A stretch of DNA of 64,000 nucleotides from Actinoplanes derwentensis (GTDB taxonomy: Bacteria > Actinomycetota > Actinomycetes > Mycobacteriales > Micromonosporaceae). Location of the stretch: positions 6,937,001 through 7,001,000 of the forward strand of contig NZ_LT629758.1 in the NCBI RefSeq assembly GCF_900104725.1. The letters are read 5' to 3'. The notes beneath the pieces are model-generated. The model was not told the DNA's origin. It ran no database searches and saw only the letters and a program-made list of their open reading frames with translations. The translations under genes and the position numbers were made by a program. Below, in pieces: positions 8,590 through 16,044 of this stretch. Numbering within the stretch: the first letter of the stretch is position 1; each line of letters opens with the position of its first letter.

Positions 8590-9513
8590 TCACATGGTTC
8601 GGGCGGCGGTGGTGTCGGCTTCGGTGGCGGTTTCGCGGAGCGGGATCTCGACGTCGGTGGGGGTGAGGCCGAAGGTGCGCTCGGTCAGGGACGAGTCGAG
8701 GATGAACGGGGCGTAGAACTGGTAGTCCATTTCGGCCATCTCGCGGGCCATCGGAACGGCGACGCCGGCGGTGTGCATCACGAAGCGGGGCAGCTTGTGG
8801 ATCTTCAGGTGGGGCTGGCCGGTCAGGTCGCAGTAGCGGTGGGCCAGCTCGCGGATGCTGATCGGCTTCGGTGACGGGACGTGCCAGGCTCGGCCCCAGG
8901 CTCGGTCGTCGCGGGCCAGTTCGACCAGGGTGCGGGCCATGTCGCCGGTGTAGGTGAAGGTGTGCGGGGCGTCGACGTCGCCGGGCGCCCAGGCGGCGCG
9001 GCCGGCGCGGATCGCGGGCAGCAGCACGCTGGAGAAGACGCCGACCGCGCCGGCACCCACGTAGTCGGAGGCTCGGGCCTCGAACGTGCGCACGCCACTG
9101 TCCAGGGCGTCCTGCCACATCTGGTTGCGAATGCGGCCCTTACGGCCGGTGGCGGCCAGCGGGGAGTCCTCGGTCATGAGGCCGCCGGGCTGAGGGCCGT
9201 AACCGTAGAGGTTGCCGGTGATGGCGTAGACCGCGCCGGACGCCTTGGCCGCGGCGATCATCGCGTTGTTCATCGGGAACCACTTCTCGGCCCACTCGGT
9301 GTATTTCGGGTTGGCGCAGTTGTAGATGACCTCGGCGCCTTCGGACAGCTCAGTGAGGCGGCGCACGTCGGACGCGTCGGCCGCGACCCGCTCGATCAGC
9401 TCGTGTGAGGGGCCGCCGCCGCTGCGGGTCACCATCCGGACGTTTTCGCCGCGCTGGGCGAGAAGACGGGCGACGGTGGAGCCGATGGGACCGAAACCGA
9501 TGATTACCTGCAT
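8590..9513 (-). CDS. NAD-dependent epimerase/dehydratase-like oxidoreductase
   Basis: 307 aa Rossmann-fold protein of the extended SDR or NmrA-like type. The nucleotide-binding loop is GFGPIG (6-11) right at the N-terminus. AITGNLYGYGPQPGG occupies the place of the usual active-site YxxxK, which is not obvious. The substrate is unknown. The start is fixed by AGGAG seven bases upstream. The gene faces a TetR regulator, and a palindrome in its promoter (9528-9540) is shared with that regulator, so it is probably induced by the TetR ligand, perhaps its own substrate. Confidence 0.85.
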   Translation of the reverse strand: MQVIIGFGPIGSTVARLLAQRGENVRMVTRSGGGPSHELIERVAADASDVRRLTELSEGAEVIYNCANPKYTEWAEKWFPMNNAMIAAAKASGAVYAITGNLYGYGPQPGGLMTEDSPLAATGRKGRIRNQMWQDALDSGVRTFEARASDYVGAGAVGVFSSVLLPAIRAGRAAWAPGDVDAPHTFTYTGDMARTLVELARDDRAWGRAWHVPSPKPISIRELAHRYCDLTGQPHLKIHKLPRFVMHTAGVAVPMAREMAEMDYQFYAPFILDSSLTERTFGLTPTDVEIPLRETATEADTTAARTM

Positions 9514-9527
9514 TGCGATCTCCTTTG

Positions 9528-9540
9528 TGAGCACTGCTCT
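9528..9540. promoter_or_regulatory. candidate TetR operator, site 1
   Basis: TGAGCACTGCTCT, one mismatch from the palindrome AGAGCAnTGCTCT. It lies 15 bases upstream of the epimerase start in the divergent spacer with the TetR gene. The matching site 2 is 53 bases away, about five helical turns. Confidence 0.65.
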
Positions 9541-9580
9541 CTGTTGAGAACAACGATCGCACAGCCTTCATCCGAAAGCA

Positions 9581-9593
9581 AGAGCAGTGCTCT
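9581..9593. promoter_or_regulatory. candidate TetR operator, site 2
   Basis: AGAGCAGTGCTCT, a perfect 13-base palindrome around a central G. It sits 21 bases before the TetR start codon. It has the same consensus as site 1, which suggests autorepression and co-repression of the epimerase. Confidence 0.68.
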
Positions 9594-9613
9594 CGTTATG
9601 GCACACTGGCCTC

Positions 9614-10324
9614 ATGAGCGAGCGATCACCAGCGAAAACACCACGAACGCTGCGAGCCCGGGTGCGGGCCGAGATGACCGAGGAGATCAAGACGGTGGCC
9701 CGGCGGCACCTGGCAACCGATGGGGCGAACCTGTCGTTGCGGGCGGTCGCACGGGATCTGGAGATGGCCTCGTCCGCGGTCTACCGGTACTTCGCCAGCC
9801 GGGACGAACTGCTCACCGCGCTGATCATCGACGCGTACAACACGGTGGGTGAGGCGGCCGAACAGGCCGCGGCGGCACAGACGGCACCGTTGGAGAAGTG
9901 GCTGGCGGCCGGGCACGCGGTCCGCGACTGGGCATTGGCCAACCCGCACGAGTGGGCGCTGATCTACGGCAGCCCGGTCCCGGGTTACCAGGCCCCAGCC
10001 GACACCATCACCCCGGCCACCCGCGTGTTGCTGCTGCTGGGGGCGATTTTGACCGGGGCGTACGAGGCCGGCGAGATCCCGGCGCGCGAGCCTCTGGCCG
10101 GCCGGTTCGCGCAGGAGCTCGCACCGATCGCGGCGCAGTACTCCCCCGGCATGCCGACCCGGGTCATCGCCGAGACCATCGCCGCCTACTTCCAGATCTG
10201 CGGCGCGATCAGTTACGAGCTGTTCGGGCAACTCAAGAACTCGGTCGAGGACGACCGGCGAGGTTTCTTCGAGTTCCAGATGCGCAACGCGGCCGCGACG
10301 GCGGGCCTAACGGGCGTGCAGTAA
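9614..10324 (+). CDS. TetR/AcrR family transcriptional regulator with WHG-type ligand domain
   Basis: 236 aa. The DNA-binding helix-turn-helix is at about 35-75 (NLSLRAVARDLEMASSAVYR, then YFASRDELL). The C-terminal domain contains WALANPHEWALIYGSPVPGY, typical of the WHG subgroup of TetR ligand domains. The start is ATG at MSERSPAK. It is divergent from the epimerase with two matching 13-base palindromes in the spacer, the standard layout of a TetR repressor controlling itself and its neighbour. The 3' end overlaps the convergent methyltransferase gene by 18 bases. Confidence 0.93.
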   Translation: MSERSPAKTPRTLRARVRAEMTEEIKTVARRHLATDGANLSLRAVARDLEMASSAVYRYFASRDELLTALIIDAYNTVGEAAEQAAAAQTAPLEKWLAAGHAVRDWALANPHEWALIYGSPVPGYQAPADTITPATRVLLLLGAILTGAYEAGEIPAREPLAGRFAQELAPIAAQYSPGMPTRVIAETIAAYFQICGAISYELFGQLKNSVEDDRRGFFEFQMRNAAATAGLTGVQ

Positions 10325-11089
10325 GTGGCCTCCGGGGGTTGAGGGCGGCACGTCGGTGCGGCCGAAGTAGCGTGCGGCCAGCGCTGACGGCCCCAGGTCC
10401 TCGATCTCGGCGAATCCGAGCCCTCGCAACCGGGAGTCGATCTCGTCGGGCTCGAAATAGCTGAGCCACGGCTCGCCGAGCTTGGCCACCCGGTCAGTGC
10501 GCGCCTCCAGAGCGGCCCGGCGATCACCGGTCGTCCGATCGGGTGACTGGGCGTAGTCGAAGACGACCTCGTGCCCGACGGTCGACGACATCGTCGAGGT
10601 GAAGGCAGCGACGGTCAGGTAGGGCACCACACCCAGCCAGAGGAAGAACGTCGGCTGATCCCACCGGGGAAGGGACAAGGTCTCGAAGTCGACGCCCAGG
10701 TAGCGCACGTTCGGCGGGACGACGATGCCAGCCGACGCGAGCCGTTCCCGCTTCCACTCCTGCGTGTCCGGATGATCGACTTCGACGACCGACAGGTTCG
10801 GGTACGGGTTGCGGTAGGCGAACGTGTCCAGCCCCGCCCCGAGCACCACCACCTGCCGGACTCCCCGGGACACAGCGGCGGCCAGCGCGTCCTCGGCGAA
10901 CCGATGCCGGGCCGCGATGAACAGACGCATGCCCCGGCGCGGTTCGTCGGCGAGGAGGGCGGCTTCGGGTTCACCTGACAGGCGTACCGCCAAATCGTCT
11001 TTGAAGATCGACCCGCCCTCCAGGAGCTGATGGGCGGCCCGGTAGCGCGCGGCACTCCACGCTGTCCGGCTCGGTGATCCCTGTCGCAT
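10307..11089 (-). CDS. class I SAM-dependent methyltransferase, leucine carboxyl methyltransferase (LCM) type
   Basis: 260 aa. Signatures of the LCM-type family are TAWSAARYRAAHQLLE at the N-terminus, VVVLGAGLDTFAYR (SAM-binding motif I), VVEVDHPDTQEWKRERL (motif II) and FFLWLGVVPYLT. These enzymes methylate small molecules or carboxyl groups; the bacterial substrates are mostly unknown. The start ATG overlaps the stop of the upstream ATL gene in an ATGA arrangement, so the two are co-translated. The tail overlaps the convergent TetR gene. Confidence 0.88.
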   Translation of the reverse strand: MRQGSPSRTAWSAARYRAAHQLLEGGSIFKDDLAVRLSGEPEAALLADEPRRGMRLFIAARHRFAEDALAAAVSRGVRQVVVLGAGLDTFAYRNPYPNLSVVEVDHPDTQEWKRERLASAGIVVPPNVRYLGVDFETLSLPRWDQPTFFLWLGVVPYLTVAAFTSTMSSTVGHEVVFDYAQSPDRTTGDRRAALEARTDRVAKLGEPWLSYFEPDEIDSRLRGLGFAEIEDLGPSALAARYFGRTDVPPSTPGGHLLHAR

Positions 11090-11391
11090 CACGGCATCCA
11101 GGAGGCGTCGGCGATCAGGACCCGGTCGCCGCGCATCGGCACGCCCTCGGCCACCAGCAGGGCCTTGGCCCGCGCCTCGTGACCTGGGGGAAGCCGGCCG
11201 CCGCCGCTGCACACCCGATGCCACGGGACCGCACCGCCGTGCAGCGACATGATCCGGCCGACCTGTCGTGGTGAGTTGCGGCCCGAGCGGTCGGCGAGGG
11301 CGTCGGCGATCGCGCCGTACGACATCACCCGGCCCTCGGGAATGCGCTCCACGAGGCTGAGGACCTCTTCGACGTACTCCTGCGGTGTCAT
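11089..11391 (-). CDS. alkyltransferase-like (ATL) protein of the MGMT family
   Basis: 100 aa, consisting only of the DNA-binding C-terminal domain of O6-methylguanine methyltransferase. RVMSYGAIADALADRSGRNS is the helix-turn-helix wing, and GRIMSLHGGAVPWHRVCSGG holds the active-site position. The catalytic PCHR of true methyltransferases is PWHR here. Cys replaced by Trp is the hallmark of ATL proteins, which cannot transfer alkyl groups but bind O6-alkylguanine and hand it to nucleotide excision repair. The start is ATG before TPQEYVEEVL. It is divergent from proB across 53 bases and coupled to the methyltransferase downstream. Confidence 0.9.
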   Translation of the reverse strand: MTPQEYVEEVLSLVERIPEGRVMSYGAIADALADRSGRNSPRQVGRIMSLHGGAVPWHRVCSGGGRLPPGHEARAKALLVAEGVPMRGDRVLIADASWMP

Positions 11392-11444
11392 CACCCGCCA
11401 CGATATGGGATCTGACAACGATCGACACCCGCCTGCCGAGCACA

Positions 11445-12566
11445 ATGGGCCGGGTGCGGGAACTGGTGACCGGTGCGCGACGGATCGTGGTGAAGGTGGG
11501 CTCGTCCTCACTGACCACCGCGACGGGCGGCATCGACGAGCAACGGGTCGATGCCCTGATCGACGTGCTGGGCAAACTGGCAGCCGACGGGCGTGAGGTG
11601 GTGCTGGTCTCCAGCGGCGCGATCGCCGCCGGGCTGGCCCCGTTGCATCTGCGGCGCCGGCCGCGCGACCTGGCCACCCAGCAGGCCGCCGCTTCGGTGG
11701 GCCAGGGTCTCCTGATCGGGCGGTACATCGCCGGTTTCGCCCGGCACGGCATCACCGTCGGGCAGGTGCTGCTGACCGTCGACGACGTGACCCGGCGCGT
11801 GCACTATCGCAACGCCTATCGCACGCTGCGCAAACTGCTCGATCTGGGCGCGCTTCCGATCGTGAACGAGAACGACACGGTGGCCACCGAGGAGATCCGG
11901 TTCGGCGACAACGACCGGCTGGCCGCGCTGGTGGCCGCGCTGGCCGACGCTGATCTGCTGGTGCTGCTCTCCGACGTGGACGCGCTCTACACCGGCAATC
12001 CGGCCGACCCGTCGTCGGTGCGGATTCCGCTGGTCCGCGACGACCGGGACCTCGATGGGGTGACGGTCGGATCGGCCGGTAAGGCCGGAGTCGGCACCGG
12101 TGGCATGGTCACCAAGGTCGAGGCGGCCCGGATCGCCACCGGTTTCGGCATCCCGGTGGTGCTGACCGCGGCGCCGCTGGCCGCCGAGGCGCTCGGCGGC
12201 GAGGAGGTCGGAACGCTGTTCGAGGCGGCCGCGAAACGACCGGCGGCCCGGCTGTTCTGGCTGGCCCACGCCACGTCTCCGCGCGGGCGCCTGCACCTGG
12301 ACGCGGGGGCCGTCGCGGCGGTGGTGGCCCGGCGCAAGTCGTTGCTGCCGGCCGGGATCACCGCGGTGGACGGGTCGTTCGCAGCCGGGGATCCGGTGGA
12401 CCTGGTGGACGCCGAGTCCGGGACACCGGTCGCCCGGGGACTGGTCAACTACGACGCGGTGGAACTTCCGGCACTGCTGGGACGGTCCACACCGGAGTTG
12501 GCCGCGGAGCTGGGGCCGGGATATGAACGAGAGGTCGTCCACCGCGACGACCTGGTTCTTCTCTAA
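11445..12566 (+). CDS. proB: glutamate 5-kinase
   Basis: 373 aa from the ATG at MGRVRELVTG, matching the family length; upstream in-frame starts would overlap the divergent ATL gene. It phosphorylates glutamate in the first step of proline synthesis. Kinase motifs: RIVVKVGSSSLT, VLVSSGAIAAG, LPIVNENDTVATEEI, FGDNDRLAA and GKAGVGTGGMVTKVEAA. A C-terminal PUA domain follows (about 285-373, with LLPAGITAVDGSFAAGDPV). proA follows 41 bases downstream. The last codons and the stop are inside a perfect 26-base direct repeat. Confidence 0.97.
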   Translation: MGRVRELVTGARRIVVKVGSSSLTTATGGIDEQRVDALIDVLGKLAADGREVVLVSSGAIAAGLAPLHLRRRPRDLATQQAAASVGQGLLIGRYIAGFARHGITVGQVLLTVDDVTRRVHYRNAYRTLRKLLDLGALPIVNENDTVATEEIRFGDNDRLAALVAALADADLLVLLSDVDALYTGNPADPSSVRIPLVRDDRDLDGVTVGSAGKAGVGTGGMVTKVEAARIATGFGIPVVLTAAPLAAEALGGEEVGTLFEAAAKRPAARLFWLAHATSPRGRLHLDAGAVAAVVARRKSLLPAGITAVDGSFAAGDPVDLVDAESGTPVARGLVNYDAVELPALLGRSTPELAAELGPGYEREVVHRDDLVLL

Positions 12567-12597
12567 GAAGAGACGACCTGGTTCTTCTCTAAGAAGA
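12546..12597. repeat. perfect 26-base direct repeat across the proB stop
   Basis: 12546-12571 and 12572-12597 are identical. The first copy encodes the final DDLVLL-stop of ProB and the second lies in the proB-proA spacer. Each copy contains TTCTTCTCTAAGAA, a five-base stem with a CTCT loop. The AAGAAGAAAGG end also supplies purine-rich sequence before the proA start. Confidence 0.9.
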
Positions 12598-12607
12598 AAG
12601 GCTAGTA

Positions 12608-13849
12608 ATGAGCGTGCTGGAACAGGCCGCCGCGGCGCGGGTCGCCGCCATCGATCTGGCCCGGGCCACCCGCGCCGAGAAGGACGCGGCCCTGCTGCTG
12701 ATGGCCGACCGGCTGGTCGAGCGGACCGACGACATCGTCCACGCCAACGGGGTGGACATCACGAACGCCCGAGCCAACGGCCTCTCCGAGGCGATGATCG
12801 ACCGGCTGACGCTCACCCCGGAGCGGGTCGCCGCGATGGCCGACGGTCTGCGGCAGCTCGCCGTCCTGCCCGACCCGATCGGTGACGTGGTGCGCGGGTC
12901 GACGCTGGCCAACGGGCTGGAGCTGCGGCAGATCCGGGTGCCGTTCGGGGTCGTCGGCATGATCTACGAGGGCCGGCCGAACGTGACCGCCGACGCCGCC
13001 GGCATCTGCCTCAAGAGCGGCAACGCGGCGCTGCTGCGCGGCTCCGGTTCGGCGTTCGCGTCGAACGCGGCGATCGTCGCGGTGCTGCGCAAGGCGGTCG
13101 CCGACGCGGGTCTGCCGGTCAACACGGTCCAGTTGCTCGACGCCACCACCCGCGACTCGGTGAAGGAGCTGATGCGGGCCCGGGGCCTGGTCGACGTGCT
13201 GATCCCGCGCGGTGGCGCCTCGCTGATCAAGACGGTGGTCGAGGAGTCGACGGTGCCGGTGATCGAGACCGGGGTGGGCAACTGCCACGTCTATGTGGAC
13301 TCGGCCGCCGACCTGGAGAAGGCTCTGGCCGTCACGGTCAACTCGAAGACACAGCGGTACTCCACCTGCAACACCGCAGAGTCGCTGCTGGTACACGCGG
13401 CTATCGCGGACACGTTCCTGCCGCTGGTCCTGGAGGAGTTGCAGAGCCGCGGCGTCACCGTGCACGGCGACGCCCGCGTGGCGGGTTTCAGCGATGCGGT
13501 GGTCGCCGCCACTGACGACGACTGGGGTACGGAATACCTGTCCCCGGACATCGCGGTGGCCGTCGTCGACTCCCTGGACGACGCCCTCGACCACATCCGG
13601 CAGTGGGGCACCGGCCACACCGAGGCCATCGTCAGCGAGTCGACCACCGCGACCAGGCGTTTCGTGGCCGGCGTGGATGCGGCGGCAGTGATGGTCAACG
13701 CGTCGACCCGGTTCACCGACGGCGGCGAGTTCGGTTTCGGCGCGGAGATCGGCATCAGCACCCAGAAACTGCACGCCCGCGGTCCGATGGGCCTGCCGGA
13801 GCTGACCTCCACGAAATACGTGGTGACCGGAAACGGTCACACTCGCTAG
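12608..13849 (+). CDS. proA: glutamate-5-semialdehyde dehydrogenase (gamma-glutamyl phosphate reductase)
   Basis: 413 aa, the normal length. It reduces gamma-glutamyl phosphate with NADPH to glutamate semialdehyde, the second step of proline synthesis, and works with ProB because the intermediate is unstable. Motifs: [40 protein letters not shown] and the active site [11 protein letters not shown] with Cys254. [20 protein letters not shown] is the conserved C-terminal signature. It is transcribed with proB. A gene on the other strand ends 11 bases after its stop. Confidence 0.97.
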   Translation: MSVLEQAAAARVAAIDLARATRAEKDAALLLMADRLVERTDDIVHANGVDITNARANGLSEAMIDRLTLTPERVAAMADGLRQLAVLPDPIGDVVRGSTLANGLELRQIRVPFGVVGMIYEGRPNVTADAAGICLKSGNAALLRGSGSAFASNAAIVAVLRKAVADAGLPVNTVQLLDATTRDSVKELMRARGLVDVLIPRGGASLIKTVVEESTVPVIETGVGNCHVYVDSAADLEKALAVTVNSKTQRYSTCNTAESLLVHAAIADTFLPLVLEELQSRGVTVHGDARVAGFSDAVVAATDDDWGTEYLSPDIAVAVVDSLDDALDHIRQWGTGHTEAIVSESTTATRRFVAGVDAAAVMVNASTRFTDGGEFGFGAEIGISTQKLHARGPMGLPELTSTKYVVTGNGHTR

Positions 13850-13859
13850 AAGCGAGAAA

Positions 13860-14666
13860 TCAACGGCAGGCCCGCAGCGCCGTCAGCGTCGCGTTGACGT
13901 CGAAGAGCGGGCCTTCGTTGCTGTCCCAGCCGCCGTCGACACGTTGTGCCTCACCCAGCCGCTTCCAGGCGCTCTGCAACAGCCAGTCGTCACCCAGGTT
14001 GACCCGGCGCAGCGCCACCGTCATCGCCGCCACATCGGCCGGGGACATGTCCGGCAGGCGGCTGCCGAGCACCTGCTGGACCCGGGCCGACTCGTAGAAG
14101 AACTGCTGCTGATGCAGGAGCCCGGCGGCGTGCCAGCCGGTGGCCAGGAACGACGGCCAGCTGCCGTCCGGCCGGAGCTGGGCGGCCACCCACGTCGCGG
14201 ACGAGCGCGCTACCTCGTCGTACGGCGAACGGGTTTGAAAAGGGTCGGTCGCGACCGCGACGGCGGTGAGCCAGAAGCCGGCCAGCGACGTCAGGTACAG
14301 GGTCGCCTCCGGGTCGCCGGGCAGCGCCCACGGTGGCGCCTGCCCGGCCAGCGACTCGTGCTCCTGCCAGGTGCCGTCGCCGCGCTGGGCCGAGGCCAGC
14401 CACTGCAGGGCCCGCTCGCCGATCGGGCTGTTGAGGACGCCGATGTCGTCCAGCTCGGCCAGGCGGAAGCAGGTGGCGTCGATCGAGGGGATCGCACCGT
14501 CGTCGGCGGAGGCGGGCCAGCCGCCCTCGGGCAACTGCCCGGCGGCGATCCGGTCCACGATTTCCGGCAGAGGCGGCTGACCGGTCCTGATATGGGACAA
14601 CCGCGCCCGCTCGACGGGGTCACCATGGGCGACCACATATCCGATCGCGGCGTCTATATCGATCAC
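13860..14666 (-). CDS. prenyltransferase/squalene-cyclase-repeat protein
   Basis: 268 aa of alpha/alpha-barrel type repeats. QW-like segments recur: LPEGGWPASADDG, GDGTWQEHES, RPDGSWPSFLATG and RVDGGWDSNEGP. These resemble the QW repeats of squalene-hopene cyclases and prenyltransferase beta subunits. The protein is less than half the length of a real cyclase, and no DxDD protonation motif is visible, so enzymatic terpene cyclisation is doubtful. A GTG start at VIDIDAAIGYVV is chosen. It converges on proA with ten bases between them. Confidence 0.72.
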   Translation of the reverse strand: MIDIDAAIGYVVAHGDPVERARLSHIRTGQPPLPEIVDRIAAGQLPEGGWPASADDGAIPSIDATCFRLAELDDIGVLNSPIGERALQWLASAQRGDGTWQEHESLAGQAPPWALPGDPEATLYLTSLAGFWLTAVAVATDPFQTRSPYDEVARSSATWVAAQLRPDGSWPSFLATGWHAAGLLHQQQFFYESARVQQVLGSRLPDMSPADVAAMTVALRRVNLGDDWLLQSAWKRLGEAQRVDGGWDSNEGPLFDVNATLTALRACR

Positions 14667-14715
14667 GATGACGACCGTACCGGCCGAACCTATGGAACGC
14701 AGGCCCCTCCACTTC

Positions 14716-14740
14716 GGGGAGTCACCCGTTGGTGACCCCC
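14716..14740. terminator. hairpin between moeZ and the prenyltransferase-like gene
   Basis: GTCACC and GGTGAC form the inner stem around CGTT, extended by GGGG/CCCC with one bulged A. It lies 15 bases past the moeZ stop on the minus strand, where it can end moeZ transcription. Confidence 0.55.
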
Positions 14741-14754
14741 CGGGGTGAAAACGA

Positions 14755-15936
14755 TCAGTACGACGGGAGGGACGGGTCGACCGTGCTGACCCAGGAGACG
14801 ATGCCGCCCTGGACGTGCACGGCGTCCTTGAAACCGGCCGCCTTGAGTGCCGCGAGCGCCTCCGCCGAGCGCACGCCCGACTTGCAGTGCAGGACGATCT
14901 GCTTGTCCTGCGGGAACTGCGCGAGCGCGGCACCGGACAGGATCTCGCCCTTGGGGATCAGGACCGCGCCGGGGATCCGGTTGATCTCCCACTCGGCCGG
15001 CTCGCGGACGTCGGCCAGGAAGATGTCCTTGCCGCTGTCCTGCCAGTCCTTCAGCTCGCGGGCGGTGATCGTGGAACCGGTGATCGCCTCCTGCGCCTCC
15101 TCGGAGACCGCGCCGCAGAAGTCCTCGTAGTCCTCGAGCAGGTCGGTGACGGTCGGGTTGTCGCCGCAGAGCGCGCAGTCCGGGTCCTTGCGGACCTTGA
15201 TCTTGCGGTACTCCATCTCCAGGGCGTCGTAGACCATCAGCCGACCGACCAGCGGCTCACCGATGCCGGTGATCAGCTTGATCGCCTCGTTGACCTGGAT
15301 CGAGCCGATCGACGCACAGAGCACACCGAGCACGCCACCCTCGGCGCAGCTCGGGACCATGCCGGGCGGCGGCGGCTCCGGGTAGAGGCAGCGGTAGCAG
15401 GGACCGTGCTCCTCCCAGAAGACCGAGGCCTGGCCGTCGAAACGGTAGATGGATCCCCAGACGTACGGCTTGCCGAGCAGCACGGCGGCGTCGTTGACCA
15501 TGTACCGCGTGGCGAAGTTGTCGGTGCCGTCGACGATCAGGTCGTACTGGCTGAAGATCTCTTTGACGTTGTCGCGGTCCAGCGCGGTGTTGTGGATGAC
15601 CACGTTCACCAGCGGGTTGATCTCGGCGATGCTGCGGGCCGCCGACTCCGCCTTGGGTGTGCCGACGTCGGAGACACCGTGGATGACCTGACGCTGCAGG
15701 TTGGACTCGTCGACCGTGTCGAAGTCGATGATGCCGAGCGTGCCCACCCCGGCCGCGGCCAGGTAGAGCAGCGCCGGCGAACCGAGACCGCCCGCGCCGA
15801 CCGCGAGGACCTTGGCGTTCTTCAGACGCTTCTGCCCGTCCATCCCGACGTCGGGGATGATCAGGTGACGCGAGTAGCGGCGGATCTCGTCGACGCTCAG
15901 CTCAGCTGCCGGCTCGACGAGCGGAGGCAGACCCAC
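14755..15936 (-). CDS. moeZ: adenylyltransferase/sulfurtransferase MoeZ (MoeB-rhodanese fusion)
   Basis: 393 aa, the normal length. The N-terminal ThiF/MoeB domain activates the C-terminal glycine of ubiquitin-like sulfur carriers: AVGAGGLGSPALLYLAAAGV (ATP loop, 47-54), DFDTVDESNLQRQ and DGTDNFATRYMVND. The zinc pairs CYRC and CALC are present. The C-terminal rhodanese domain has Cys351 in LHCKSGVRS, which would carry the persulfide. In actinobacteria MoeZ serves molybdopterin, thioamide and cysteine-pathway sulfur carriers. The GTG at 15936 is chosen because GGGGAG sits five bases ahead and related proteins begin xLPPLVEPAAEL. Confidence 0.95.
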   Translation of the reverse strand: MGLPPLVEPAAELSVDEIRRYSRHLIIPDVGMDGQKRLKNAKVLAVGAGGLGSPALLYLAAAGVGTLGIIDFDTVDESNLQRQVIHGVSDVGTPKAESAARSIAEINPLVNVVIHNTALDRDNVKEIFSQYDLIVDGTDNFATRYMVNDAAVLLGKPYVWGSIYRFDGQASVFWEEHGPCYRCLYPEPPPPGMVPSCAEGGVLGVLCASIGSIQVNEAIKLITGIGEPLVGRLMVYDALEMEYRKIKVRKDPDCALCGDNPTVTDLLEDYEDFCGAVSEEAQEAITGSTITARELKDWQDSGKDIFLADVREPAEWEINRIPGAVLIPKGEILSGAALAQFPQDKQIVLHCKSGVRSAEALAALKAAGFKDAVHVQGGIVSWVSTVDPSLPSY

Positions 15937-16044
15937 ATTCACTCCCCGGGTTGATGGTAAGGATCGCCGCCCATTGTTGCTCGATTCGCGGGCTCGCACC
16001 CATGACGTTGGCCACCGGCCCGACATGCGGGATGACGGAATAAC

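Noticed and set aside
13860..14666. Squalene-hopene or terpene cyclase
   Set aside because: The protein is less than half the needed length and lacks a DxDD motif; only the repeat type is supported.
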